A stretch of DNA of 64,000 nt from DATAXI01 sp963756185 (GCA_963756185.1 CAVWMS010000002.1:868001-932000); one strand, 5' to 3'. Counted from the stretch's first letter, positions 17,894 through 28,023 are shown. The notes: generated by a model from the letters alone, not told the origin. Numbers and translations are program-made.

Positions 17894-20034
17894 CACCAGA
17901 TACCGACGGCCTGGTTCCATCGGAGAGCACGGCGGCAGAAAGCCGTAAGTCAACCGCACCTGGAGAGCCATGCCAAATTGAATGGCGGGTAGCGCAATCC
18001 TGCCGGAAATGCAGTTGGACAGTTGTCGTAATCTGTCTTGGCCTCGCCGCGCTGGTCCTTATCGTCTTTGGGCAGACATTCCAGTTTGGGTTCATCAACC
18101 GGGACGACGCGGACTATGTCTATGGCAATCCGGTCATTCTCAAGGGACTTTCGCTTTCGAACATCGAGTGGGCGTTCACCCATGTCGTTTCCGGGCATTG
18201 GCATCCGCTGACGGTGATTTTATTGATGCTGGAAGCGGGGTTTTTCGGGAATTGGCCCGGGGGTTATCATCTGGTCAACGTCGCGCTGCATGCCACGGCG
18301 GCGGTGCTGCTGTTTCTGATGCTCCTGGAAATGACGGGGACGCTTTGGCGCAGCGCGTTCGTGGCGGCGGTGTTTGCCATTCATCCGCTGCGGGCGGAAT
18401 CGGTGGCATGGATCGCGGAGTGCAAGGATGTGTTGAGCGGCGTGTTCTTCATGCTGACGCTGTGGGCGTATGTAAGATATGCGCGCGGTTGCCGGCCCAA
18501 GGTGAGTTATTCGATGATGCTGGTTTGGTTTGCGCTCGGGTCCATGAGCAAGCCGATGCTGGTGACGGTTCCGTGCGTGCTTCTGCTTTTGGATTATTGG
18601 CCGCTGGGGAGGTTGCGGAAGTTATCCGAGTTTCCACGGTTACTCCTGGAGAAGCTGCCGCTCTTTGCGATCAGCGGGCTTTCCAGCATGGCGACGGTAT
18701 TCGCGTTGAAGGTGGGTAATCCGCAGATTTCGACTTACCCGGCGAACGCGCCGATTGGCTATGTCGCCTACCTGTGGAAGCTGATCTATCCGGCGAATCT
18801 CGCGGCGATGTATCCGCCGGAGAAAGGCGGATTTGCGCCATGGATGGTATTCAATGCAATCGTATTATTGGCCGGGCTGACATTGGCCGTGTATCTTTGG
18901 CGCAAGAAACATCCGTATCTCATCGTCGGATGGTTTTGGTATCTCGGGATGCTGGTCCCGGTCTCGGGGCTGATGCAAACCGGAGAGCAGATATACGCGG
19001 ACCGTTACACTTACCTGCCGGCGATCGGGCTTTGCATCGCCGTCACTTGGATGGCGGCGGATTTGACGCGACAGTGGCGGTTTCGGCGGATTGGATTGGG
19101 GGTGGCAGGCGTGGCAATTCCATGCGCGTTGATGGCAGCGTGCTGGCGGCAGACCGGTTACTGGCGGGATAGTATTACGCTGTGGCGGCATGCCATCGAA
19201 TGCGGCCAGGGTGGCAACGTGGCCTACAACGGCCTGGGAGAGGCGCTGTTCCAGCAAGGGCGCACGGAGGAGGCGATCGAAGCCTTCCAGGGAACGGGCA
19301 ATGAGATCGTCCTCGACAGCGCCGGCGATGTATTGCTCGGGCAAGGCCGGACGGAGGAGGCGATCGCCCATTTTCGCGCGGCGTTGCGACTCGATCCCGA
19401 CGACGCGGTGGCTCACTGCGAACTGGGAGCCGCCTATACACGCCTGGGCCGCCCGCAAGAAGCGGCGCGCGAGTATGATGCGGGCATCAAGGTCATTCGT
19501 GAGTGGGTCGAAGCGAACCCGGGCAACGTCCAGTCGCACAACAATCTTGGCTATGCCTTGCTCCAGCGGGGGCGGCTGGATGAGGCAATCGCCGAATGCC
19601 GCGCGGCCCTCGCAATCACTCCAAACCTGCCTCTTGCGCGTGAAAACATCGCCGTGGCGCTCATGCGGGAGGGCCGTACCGGCGAAGCGATCGCGGAATA
19701 CCGCTCGGGCCTGGAGCTGAGTCCCAATGACCTGAGATTGCAAAATTTTCTCGCCTGGATACTGGCTACCGCGCGCGATCCGCAATTTCGCAACGGCGCC
19801 GATGCGCTGAAGATCGCGACCGCGGCAAACCAGGAAGCCGGCGGAAATGATCCCGGCGTCCTGCGCACGCTGGCGGCCGCCTACGCGGCGACTGGCGATT
19901 TTTCGAATGCGGTGGAAACGGCACAAAAGGCGCTCGAACTGGCGGCTGCGCAATCCAATGCTTCACTTGCCGACACGTTGCGTGGAGAAATCCAGGGATA
20001 CAGGAATGGCCGGCAAATCGACAATAGGAAGTGA
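17890..20034 (+). CDS. TMTC-like multi-spanning membrane protein with C-terminal TPRs (paralogue 2)
   Basis: 714 residues, closely similar to its upstream neighbour throughout the membrane part: FINRDDADYVYGNPVIL, SGHWHPLTVILLMLE, HPLRAESVAWIAECKDVLSG, YADRYTYLPAIGLCIAVTWM. About six TPRs follow from residue 440, including QSHNNLGYALLQRGRLDEAI. The DD pair in the first loop suggests sugar-transferase activity on the periplasmic side, with the TPRs as the acceptor-binding or partner-binding part. The start overlaps the previous gene. Its N-terminal leader (MTPDTDGLVPSEST) is shared with the unrelated GT-C gene at 14200. Confidence 0.75.
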   Translation: MTPDTDGLVPSESTAAESRKSTAPGEPCQIEWRVAQSCRKCSWTVVVICLGLAALVLIVFGQTFQFGFINRDDADYVYGNPVILKGLSLSNIEWAFTHVVSGHWHPLTVILLMLEAGFFGNWPGGYHLVNVALHATAAVLLFLMLLEMTGTLWRSAFVAAVFAIHPLRAESVAWIAECKDVLSGVFFMLTLWAYVRYARGCRPKVSYSMMLVWFALGSMSKPMLVTVPCVLLLLDYWPLGRLRKLSEFPRLLLEKLPLFAISGLSSMATVFALKVGNPQISTYPANAPIGYVAYLWKLIYPANLAAMYPPEKGGFAPWMVFNAIVLLAGLTLAVYLWRKKHPYLIVGWFWYLGMLVPVSGLMQTGEQIYADRYTYLPAIGLCIAVTWMAADLTRQWRFRRIGLGVAGVAIPCALMAACWRQTGYWRDSITLWRHAIECGQGGNVAYNGLGEALFQQGRTEEAIEAFQGTGNEIVLDSAGDVLLGQGRTEEAIAHFRAALRLDPDDAVAHCELGAAYTRLGRPQEAAREYDAGIKVIREWVEANPGNVQSHNNLGYALLQRGRLDEAIAECRAALAITPNLPLARENIAVALMREGRTGEAIAEYRSGLELSPNDLRLQNFLAWILATARDPQFRNGADALKIATAANQEAGGNDPGVLRTLAAAYAATGDFSNAVETAQKALELAAAQSNASLADTLRGEIQGYRNGRQIDNRK

Positions 20035-20060
20035 GTTGCGCAACAAGGAAAGCAGGAGAA

Positions 20061-21668
20061 TCACGGTATCGGCGGCGAGGCCGCTTTGTAGCGGTAAACC
20101 CAATAGCTCTCGTTCCATTGGATCGACGGATAAAAGGATGCTTCCTCGTGCAAGTTTCCAATCGACTCCGGCTCATAGAGCCGGTTGTCTCTTACAACCG
20201 CGAGCGGCCCGTTGAGCAGAAGAAGGAAATCCTGATGACCCTGTGCGGCGAATTCGCGGACGGAATCAAGTATTTGGTCGGTGTTCCAATCTGTCCGCCT
20301 GATGTTGTTTTCGATAACAAAGGATCCCCAGCGCTGAGTATCCGGGTAATAAATTCGCACGTTCAGATAGCCAGAGACGGGCATGGCGGCGTAATCAGGA
20401 TAACCAACAATGGGAAGGTCATTCAATTGGTGCTGCCTCAGATAGGCCGCCACGTCTCTGCTGCACGAGTAGGGATAATGGCATCCGGCGATGCTTGCGA
20501 AAACTGAATTGAGAACCTGAATAACAAGAAAGAAAGCGACAAAGAGTTTTTGGCACGATGATACTTGAAACGGCCTCATTGTCCGGGAGGTCGCCGCACC
20601 GGGAAAGTAATGGGCCAGCCAAAGGCAGATGAGGAACCAAAGAAAGAAATGTCCGGAGTGGCGCAGTCGATTATCGATTAGAAGAGAAGCGAAGAGAAGA
20701 AGGAAACTGGCGCCACTCAGATAGGTCCAAAGGATGAGCGGCGAGCGCCAGAAAAATGCAACCGTAACCGGGAAAAGTATCATGCCGACAATCCCGCGAA
20801 CCCAAGGGTTGTCCAGAAGCGCAAAGAAGGCCGGAGAAAAAAGCGTGTTTGATGCAGCATGGCGCGCGAGATCGGAAAGCAGGATGGAATTGGCCCAAAA
20901 CCACGGGGTAAACCCATCCTAAAAGGAGGCGAATGCGCACATGACCCGGACAACCGACGGAACGGGCGAATGGAAATAAGTTTGCGCGGCAATGGAATCA
21001 GGCTGCGGGATCGCGGTCCAGAGGGCCAGGAGCAGCCCAGCCGTAACGAGGAAAATACTGATGGCAGCGTCGATTTTTCGCACCCGGATGCGCGCGCGGA
21101 CTTCGGCGTCCGTCCAGGCTTCGAGAATCAGGAGCCAACTCAAACCCGCGGCCAGGACCGCGGCACAGAGATTTGACTGGGTGGCCAGGAACAAAATGAC
21201 GGCCAAGCCGATGTAACCTTTGTCGCGCTTCGGAAAATAAGCGCAGAAGGCAAAGCTAAAGAGGACTCCCAATGCGTAGTTGCGACTGACAGTCCCCCAT
21301 TCATACAGAAAGAAATATCCAAAAACCGTCAGCGCCTTGAGGTAAAACGGAAAGGGGCAAAAGCGGACGAAGAGCGCAACCGCCAGACCCATGGTTAGAA
21401 AGTTCGCGACTTGCATTGCCGCCGGATTGCTCGTGAACCGCGTGATTCCGAAAAGGATCAGATACCAGAGCCGTGGATGCGTTTCATAGCGCATATTGCG
21501 GAAAAGCTCAGGAATGCTGGCGCTATCGCGGGCAAAGACCCACGGTTGCATCTCGTCTCGCCACATCGCGTGATGCAAGAGGTCGAACCCGCAGAGCACC
21601 AGGAACGCCAGCACAAGCCCGGCCTCCCATAGGCGCTGATTTCCGAGGCGGTATTTTACAAAACGCAT
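20061..21668 (-). pseudogene. GT-C-like membrane glycosyltransferase (paralogue 2 of 3) interrupted by one TAG codon
   Basis: From ATG 21668 the frame encodes the same family as 14200 and 21791 (HHAMWRDEMQPWVFARDS, ETHPRLWYLILFG, EWGTVSRNYALGVLFSFAF). It stops at TAG 20919-20921, yet the same frame continues with clear homology (DGFTPWFWANSILL, FWRSPLILWTYLSG, SGYLNVRIYYPDTQRWGSFV) to TGA at 20061. Total length would be 535 residues, matching the 536 and 537 of the others. In paralogue 3 the aligned codon is Trp (VWDGF), so a single TGG-to-TAG change explains the lesion. No indel is needed. Confidence 0.8.
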
Positions 21669-21790
21669 GGAGACTTCAGACCGGCGCCATTGGATAGCCG
21701 AACTCACCAAAAAACCAGGCACGCCGCGCTCGCGGCGTGCAGGTGCGAAGGACATTCACATCAAACCAGTCGGATAGCATATATTTCCGC

Positions 21791-23404
21791 TTACCGCAAA
21801 ATTGGAGGTGAGACAGCTTTGTAGCGGTAAAGCCAATAAATCTCGTCGTCCTGGATGGCCGGGTAGAATGATGCTTCCTCATGCAAATTTCCTATCCGGC
21901 TCGCCACGTAATCGTGATTGTCATTCGCGACCTGGAGAGGAGCGTAGACCAGCAGAAGAAAATCCTGATGGCCTTGTGAAGCGAACTGATTGACAGCCTG
22001 CACCAGTTCATCGCCAGTGAGATTGGATTGTCTCTTGTTGTCCTCGATAATAAAGGAGCCCCAGCGGCGCGTGTTGAGATAATAGATCGGAACATCCAGG
22101 TAACCCGAGACAGGCATGGTGGTCCAGTCACGATAACCCAGGATGGGAAGTCCCTTGAGACCGTGCTGCTCGATATAGACGGCCACCGCTTTGCTGCAAG
22201 AAAATGGGTAGTAGTAACCGGCGATGCTGAGGAAGGCGGAGTCGTAAATGTGGACGAGCAGAAGCGGGCAGAAAAACAGGATTTGATAAAGCGAAAGCTT
22301 GAAAGGCCTGATTTTGCGCGACGCACTGGAATCCGGGAAGTAATGGGCAAGCCAGAGACAAATGAGAAACCAAAGAAAGAAATGACCTGTGTGGCGTGTA
22401 TAATTATCGATTTTAACAAAGGCGAGGAGAAGAAGCAAACCGGCGCCAGCGAGGTATGCCCATAAAATCGGGCGCGACCGCCAAAAAAACAGAATCGTCA
22501 CCGCAAAAAGAATCATGCCGAGAATCCCCGGGAAAGGAGAGGAGCCGAAGAGGAAATGCCCGGTCATGTCCCAATGCCGCGAGCCCAAGAGGGTGGGTTC
22601 CGGAAGAGGGACGAACCCATCCCAGACCGCGGTAAACGCATGCATCACCTTATCCCACGAACCGAGTGCCAAGGAAAAGTTGCTTTGGTTCGCATCAGGT
22701 TGCGGAATTCCGATCCAGAACGCCAGGAGGACCCCTCCATATACCAGGAAAAGGCTCAACGCAGCGTCAAGCTTTCGGACGCGGATCCGGGCGCGCAAAT
22801 CGGGCTTCGTCCAGGCTTCGAAAATCAAGAGCCCGCCCAGGGCCGCGGCCAGGAGGGCGGCGTAATGGTTTGACTGAGTGGCCAGGAAAAGGATTGCCGC
22901 CAATCCCAGGCAGCCCTTGTCGCGCTTTGGATACCGGGCGCAAAACGCGAAGCAGAGCAGGACTCCCAATGCGTAATTGCGGCTGATGGTCCCCCATTCA
23001 TATACAAAGTAGTAATTGAGAACGGTCAACGCCCTGAGGTAAAAGGGCAGTGGACAAAAGCAAACGAAGAGAGTCATTGCCGAACCGATGATCAAAAGGT
23101 TCGTGGCCTGCATGGCCACCGGATTGCGGGTGAGCCGGGAGACTCCGTAGAGGATCAGGTACCAGAGACGCGGGTGGGTCTCATAATGCAAATTCTTGAA
23201 AAGCGCCGGGATGGTGGCGCTGTCCCGGGCAAAAAGCCACGGTCCCATCTCATCCCGCCACATCGCATGATGCCAAAGGTCAAATCCGCAGAGCGCCAGA
23301 AACCCGAGCACCAGCAGCGTGTCCCATAGGCGCCGCCTTGGAAAACCCGGTCCGGCAATATCCGTTACAACAGCGCAGGCCTGGCTGGTTTGAATATTGG
23401 GCAC
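21791..23404 (-). CDS. GT-C-like integral-membrane glycosyltransferase (paralogue 3 of 3)
   Basis: 537 residues if started at GTG 23404 (the long open frame up to 24004 is only a shadow of the aldolase gene). HHAMWRDEMGPWLFARDS with the acidic pair follows the first helix; ETHPRLWYLILYG, EWGTISRNYALGVLLCFAF and TQSNHYAALLAAALGG match the paralogue at 14200. The hydrophobic part has about ten helices, and the C-terminal soluble part carries GYLDVPIYYLNTRRWGSFI. It lies 20 bp downstream of the frameshifted aldolase and 120 bp upstream of paralogue 2, all on the minus strand. Confidence 0.75.
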   Translation of the reverse strand: MPNIQTSQACAVVTDIAGPGFPRRRLWDTLLVLGFLALCGFDLWHHAMWRDEMGPWLFARDSATIPALFKNLHYETHPRLWYLILYGVSRLTRNPVAMQATNLLIIGSAMTLFVCFCPLPFYLRALTVLNYYFVYEWGTISRNYALGVLLCFAFCARYPKRDKGCLGLAAILFLATQSNHYAALLAAALGGLLIFEAWTKPDLRARIRVRKLDAALSLFLVYGGVLLAFWIGIPQPDANQSNFSLALGSWDKVMHAFTAVWDGFVPLPEPTLLGSRHWDMTGHFLFGSSPFPGILGMILFAVTILFFWRSRPILWAYLAGAGLLLLLAFVKIDNYTRHTGHFFLWFLICLWLAHYFPDSSASRKIRPFKLSLYQILFFCPLLLVHIYDSAFLSIAGYYYPFSCSKAVAVYIEQHGLKGLPILGYRDWTTMPVSGYLDVPIYYLNTRRWGSFIIEDNKRQSNLTGDELVQAVNQFASQGHQDFLLLVYAPLQVANDNHDYVASRIGNLHEEASFYPAIQDDEIYWLYRYKAVSPPILR

Positions 23405-23424
23405 GGGAGTGTGAGATATTGAGA

Positions 23425-24160
23425 TTACAGATTCAGTGCGCGCTGGCGGTAGTGTTCGTCTGGGCGGGTGGCGATGCGGGTGACCTGGTCGGGGGTGAGG
23501 AAACGGGGAGAACCGATGGCGGCGGCGCCGGCGAAGATGTGGGCGGCTTTGTCGGCCATGAGCGTGGCGGCGCGAACGGACTCCGGGGATGGGCCGAGGG
23601 CGATGAGGCCGTGGTTTTCCAAGAGAATGGTGCGGGGCGGGGCGCCGTGGGTGGCGATGTGGCTGAGGGTCTCGGCGCGAATGGCCACGGCGAGGGGCAG
23701 GCCGGGGTCGGTGTATGGAATGAGGGGAGAGGCGGGGCCGCAGCAGACGATTTGATCGGGGAAGAGGCGGCGAGCGGCGAAATCGACGGCTTGGGTGGTG
23801 CAGAGGATGCGGTTGACGCTGACGGGATGGGTGTGTGCGACCCAGGAGATGCCGTCGAGGGAGAGAAGGAAGGCGTGGAAGAGGGATTCGACGGAGGGTT
23901 TTTTGGCGGCGGGATCGACGCGGGAGTCGAGGAGCGCGTCGTCGATCTGGCGGTCGGTGAGGTCTGTGCGGTCGAGCAGGGCCAGGAGCGGGGCGAGGCG
24001 GCACTCGACGAGATCGGATTCAGCGAGCGTGGCGAGGGTCGAGCCGCTGGCTTTGACGAGGAAGGAGCCGACTCGAGAGTTTGGCGGAGGTGTTGCCTTC
24101 GCCGAGGATGGCGAGGCCGCGGTGTTCGGCGCCGAGATCGTGGGAGAGGGAGATGAGGGA
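23425..24160 (-). pseudogene. Class II aldolase (fuculose/rhamnulose-phosphate aldolase-like), frameshifted and without a clear start
   Basis: The C-terminal two thirds read SFLVKASGSTLATLAESDLV, WVAHTHPVSVNRIL (zinc-binding His pair), then ILLENHGLIALGPSPESV (third His) and a normal end. The N-terminal part LISLSHDLGAEHRGLAILGE and GNTSAKLS, the phosphate-binding GNTS loop, is in another frame; the break is at about 24068-24080. No ATG, GTG or TTG precedes it in frame, and AT-rich words and the 67-bp repeat array begin immediately upstream, so the native 5' end may have been displaced. The neighbouring fucose-isomerase-like gene suggests deoxy-sugar catabolism giving dihydroxyacetone phosphate and lactaldehyde. 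Confidence 0.7.
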
Positions 24161-24196
24161 ATTGATAATTGATAATCTGAAATTGCTAATTGAAGG

Positions 24197-24440
24197 AAAT
24201 TGCTGATTGCTGATGTGAGATTGCTGATTGGGAGGGAGGTTCGGCGCGACTACAGAAAGTCACGAATTGCTGATTGCTGATGTCGGATTGCTGATTGGGA
24301 GGGAGGTTCGGCGCGGCTACAGAAAGTCACGAATTGCTGAGTGCTGATGTCGGATTGCTGATTGGGAGGGAGGTTCGGGGCGGCTACGCAAAATCAGGAA
24401 TTGCTGATTGCTGATGTCAGATTGCTGATTGGCAGAATGC
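24197..24440. repeat. Tandem array of 67-bp units, about 3.6 copies
   Basis: Units at 24197-24263, 24264-24330, 24331-24397 and a partial one from 24398. Each begins GAATTGCTGATTGCTGATGT, has a second GATTGCTGATTGGGAGGGAG core, and ends in a ggcTACagaaagTCAC-like block. Within a unit the heptamer TTGCTGA recurs three times. Copies differ by only a few bases. The array lies between the 3' end of the isomerase-like gene and the 5' end of the aldolase. Confidence 0.95.
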
Positions 24441-24485
24441 CGCGCGCCAAATGCTTCGGATTTCGGATTTCGTTTTTTTGTTTCT

Positions 24486-26095
24486 TCACACTTTGCCGCA
24501 GACGAAGACCTCGAGGCCGAGGGCTTGCATGGCGGCGGCTTTGGCGAGGAGGGCTTTTTTGGCGCCGGCTTTGTCGGGGGCGTAGGCTACCTGGATGTGG
24601 TTGGATTTGTGGCGGGCCATCATCTGGTCGCGGGTGATGCCCTGGAGGACGGCGTGCATGATGGGCCATTGCGGGGTGGTGAGACGCCAGCGGTCCTCGG
24701 TTTCGGCCTCGGGGAGTTTCACGACCTCGGCGAGGCCGGTGTCGAAACGGAGCTTGCCGGCTTCGACGAAGACGCGGCTCCAGACGATCCAGCCGGGCTT
24801 GCTGATGCCTTTGACGGTGCCGCCGCCGAGGCGGAAATACATGGGGGGCTGGCGCTCGCTGGAGACGCCTTTCCAGCCGCCGATGAAATGCTCGGGCGGG
24901 GCGGCGCCGGAGATGAGGAAGACCCAGACGTAGGCGTCGAGTTCGCTGCCATTGGATTTGCCGGTGTAATGGCGGCCCCAGCGCAGGTCGTGGAGGGTGT
25001 TCTCGGGCGGGAAACCGAGTTCGCGCCAGAGGCGGTAGGTCACAGGCCGTCGAGGCCGGCGCATTCGTCCACCTCGTTGAAATGCGGGAGGGCTTCGCCT
25101 TTGAAGAGGATTTCCTTCGAGCCCTCGCGGGTGACGGGGGGGCGGTCGACGTTGTTGAGCGTGCCTTCGACGAGGTCGCTGGCGGGGGCGAGGTCCTTGA
25201 GGCCCTGCTGGTATTGGATGCCGATGGCGGCGCAGCCGAAATCATCGGCGATGCGCAGGGCGGCGATGTACATCTTGCACTGCTGAAGGACCTGGGCTTC
25301 GGTGAGGTCCTCCGCCTCGTTTTGGCCGAAGCGGAAGTTGACGCCTTTCTTTTTGAACCAATCGAAAACGGCCTGCGCCTCGGCGTCGGGCACGGTGAGC
25401 ATCCTGGCGTAAAGGGCGGATTGGCTGAGGCGCTCCTTGTAAACGCCGGTCTTGTGCAGGAGTTCGTCGGGGATGATGGCGTTGTACATGCCCATGCAGC
25501 CCTCGTCGAAGACGCCCATGATGGCCTTGTCGCGCTGGAGTTTGGCGGCGAAGTCGCGGCCGAGTTTGGCGAGGGCGGCGGGGACTTTGACTTTCGAGAG
25601 CGGGCGGACGTGGGAGGTGTCGTGTTTGATCGAGCCTTTGGTGAGCCAGGAGCGCAGCGCCTTTTTGAAAAAATCGTCCTGGAAGTCCTCGCTCCAGATG
25701 GTCGAGTACTTGACGCCGGCCTTGGTGAGCGAGCCGTTGAGATTGAGCATGCCGACGAGGCCGGGCCAGGTGCCGCTCCAATTGGCGACGGTGAGGATGG
25801 GGCCGCGGTGGCTGATGAGGCCGTGAAGGATGTGATGGGAGTATTGCCAGACGGCTTCGGCGACGACGAGGGGGGCGTCGGGGGGGATGCCGCGGAAGAC
25901 CTCCATGCCGTACTTCTGGCTGTCGATGAAGCCGTGCTGCTTCTTCGGGTCGAAGGAGTGGGCGCGGACGACCTTCCAGCCTTCGCGTTCGATGGCCTGG
26001 GTGACCTGCTTTTCCATGGCAGCCTGGGCCTCCTGGCATTTCTGGTTGGCGGAGGTGCGGAGGTCGCCATTGGCGATGAGATAGAGGGTTTTCAT
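24486..26095 (-). pseudogene. L-fucose isomerase-like protein, frameshifted
   Basis: From ATG 26095 the frame encodes 351 residues (KTLYLIANGDLRTSANQKCQ; WQYSHHILHGLISHRGPILTV; GVFDEGCMGMYNAIIPDELL; QNEAEDLTEAQVLQQCKMYI) and stops at 25040 after ECAGLDGL. A second frame continues directly as VTYRLWRELGFPPENTLHDL to TGA 24486, with HYTGKSNGSELDAYVWVFL and GITRDQMMARHKSNHIQVAY. One base is missing at about 25045-25052. Joined, it is about 536 residues and resembles proteins annotated as fucose isomerase in Verrucomicrobiota (aldose-ketose isomerisation). The adjacent class II aldolase supports fucose/rhamnose use. The exact substrate is uncertain. Confidence 0.65.
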
Positions 26096-26256
26096 AGGGA
26101 GACCGGGAGAGAGGAAATCGACAATGGAATGAGAGGGGAAGTCAAGACATTGGGATTTGGCGGAAAGACAATGCGGCTACACCGGCAGGCGCGTGGCGGC
26201 CGGGGACGAGCGCGGGATTTGGCCGCCGGAGGCGGCTGAGATGCCAGGAGCGGGGG

Positions 26257-26670
26257 CTACGCCGGCCTTTGTCCGCCCTTTGGGGTGATATTGGACATGC
26301 CGATGAAGGTGGCGCCTTCCTCCATGATGAGGCGGGAGGTGTTGAGGTCGCCATTGAGGCGTGCGGAGGCGCGGAGGTGGCAGCGCTGGCTGACGGTGGC
26401 GTTGCCCTTGACGGCGCCGGCGATGGTGACCTCGTCGGCGGTGATGTTGCCATCGACGGAGGCATGCTCGCCGAGGTTGAGGACGCTGCCGCTGATGTGG
26501 CCGCCCTTGATGGTGCCGTCGAAAGCCAGTTCGCCTTTGAAAGTGAGTGAGCCGGTGATTTCAACGTCCTGGGAGAGCACGCTCTTGGTCAATGAGGGCC
26601 GGCCGGCGGGAGCGGCGGGCGGAGTGGGTTTTGAATTGGATATTGTCCACTGGTAGCGATGGCTTCGCAC
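26257..26670 (-). CDS. Bactofilin-family polymer-forming cytoskeletal protein
   Basis: About 137 residues from GTG 26670; the open frame reaches 26775, but that extension has no family resemblance. The core is the bactofilin right-handed beta helix: SVLSQDVEITGSLTFKGELA, FDGTIKGGHISGSVLNLGEH, ASVDGNITADEVTIAGAVKG, SARLNGDLNTSRLIMEEGAT. The hydrophobic/Gly repeats every five to six residues are visible throughout. Pro-rich N- and short C-terminal tails flank the helix as usual. Bactofilins polymerise without nucleotide and scaffold cell-wall or surface structures. Confidence 0.85.
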   Translation of the reverse strand: MRSHRYQWTISNSKPTPPAAPAGRPSLTKSVLSQDVEITGSLTFKGELAFDGTIKGGHISGSVLNLGEHASVDGNITADEVTIAGAVKGNATVSQRCHLRASARLNGDLNTSRLIMEEGATFIGMSNITPKGGQRPA

Positions 26671-26977
26671 GGGGCTATATTCGATGCGATGGGCGGAAGC
26701 AGCAACAAATTGATTTTGCCGGCACAAAAGATGGTGGAAGGGGGGGCGGAAAGCGAGGGGAGGGATAGCTAACAAAACTGTAATTTTCAGGGGTGGGCCT
26801 GTAGCTTTTTGTGCTTTGGGAATGCCGGGGTGTATTTTTTTTTCGTGAAATCGCCGTGATGGTTACAGGGGCGGAGGGAAAATTTGCAGGGGCCGGAAAG
26901 GGCGCCGGCCTCCTCTGGTAAAACCGGGCTTTTTGCCTTGGAGAGAAGGGGTTTGAGAAATTTTGTGCTTGGCTTTT

Positions 26978-26993
26978 TGGCAAGCATTCTGCT
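26978..26993 (+). promoter_or_regulatory. Probable sigma-54 (-24/-12) promoter of the porin-urt operon
   Basis: TGGCAAGCATTCTGCT matches the sigma-54 consensus TGGCACGNNNNTTGCW at all but two of its specified positions, with the invariant GG (26979-26980) and GC (26991-26992) exactly ten bases apart. It ends 65 bp before the porin ATG, a normal distance. Urea transport operons are commonly under nitrogen control through sigma-54 and NtrC. I did not find a convincing NtrC site upstream. The rest of 26671-27058 has no gene. Confidence 0.55.
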
Positions 26994-27058
26994 AAAGGGC
27001 GGCCCGTGTCATCAAAGAGGCACAAATCCTAAACCTAAAACCAACCAAGGAAATATTA

Positions 27059-28004
27059 ATGCCCAAGAAACATTACCTCACCTTAGCGGCAGCGGCCCTG
27101 CTCGGCCTTAGCGGCCTGACCAGCGCCTTTGCCGGCACCGAGACGGCGACGGCCACGGGCAAGGAGGAGAAGCAACCCGCTCCACCATGCCCTGTCACCT
27201 ACATCACTGGCGACTTCGGCGTCACGTTTGTCAGCGAGTACGACTCTCGCGGCATCCCGCAGCCCGACCAGTGGAAGGGTGTCATCGCCCAGCCCTATCT
27301 GGACCTGTACATCAAGCTGTACTCCGGAGACCCGAACTCATGGGGAATCAACAGTGTTTCGGCCCAGTTGAGCTTCTGGTCCGACGTCGGTTCCAACCAC
27401 AGCACGTCGCCTCCGACCTCGACGACTCCCTACTGGGAGGAGTTTGACTGGGATCCCGGCGTTTCAGTGACCTTCGCGCAGAAGTTCACGCTGTTGCTGC
27501 AGTACTTCGAATTCGACAGCCCGGCTGACGTCTTCGCGACTGCCCGCAGCATCGACGCAAACCTGACCTACGACGACACGAGCCTGCTTGGGGCGTTTGC
27601 CCTGCACCCGCACGCTACGGTGTTGTGGGAATTGGGTGCGCCTGGCTTTGCCGGCCTGCATCCGCACGGATGGTACTATGAGTTCGGAATTGCTCCGAGC
27701 TATACGTTCCTGCCGAAGTCCTCGTACCCGATCACCCTGAGCGCTCCCTTCACTGTGGGCCTGGGCTCGGGCGGCGGCGGAACGGGCTTCTACGGCAACA
27801 ATAACTTCGGTTATTTCTCCGTAGGCCCGCAGCTCTCCGTGCCGCTGGCGTTCATCCCGTCCGGATTCGGTTCCTGGACCGCTGACTGCCGCGTACACCT
27901 ACTACTACGAAGGCACGACGATCCGTGAGGCAATTGGACCTCCGGTCGGCAGCGGAGCCAACAGCCGCAACATGTTCTCCGGCGCGATCGGCTGCACGTT
28001 CTAA
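27059..28004 (+). CDS. Outer-membrane porin-like protein upstream of urt genes (frameshift near C-terminus)
   Basis: ATG 27059 follows a good AAGGA site. Signal peptide MPKKHYLTLAAAALLGLSGL ending at AFA. The mature protein starts with an acidic linker and then DFGVTFVSEYDSRGIPQPD, like the TorF-type porin family, followed by beta-strand patterns. In the primary frame it ends at 27928 with Arg/His-rich nonsense, but from about 27890 another frame reads AYTYYYEGTTIREAIGPPVG and ends in GAIGCTF at TAA 28002-28004, a C-terminal Phe typical of outer-membrane barrels. One base is wrong at about 27878-27892. Placement directly before urtA suggests entry of urea or short amides. Confidence 0.7.
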
Positions 28005-28023
28005 CAGATTCGGATTCACGGAT

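Noticed and set aside
23405..24004. 600-bp extension of the GT-C paralogue 3 frame
   Set aside because: Pro/Arg/His-rich text opposite or out of frame to the class II aldolase, which has real motifs on the same DNA.
24197..24440. Possible CRISPR array
   Set aside because: The 67-bp units follow each other without unique spacers, and no cas gene is near.
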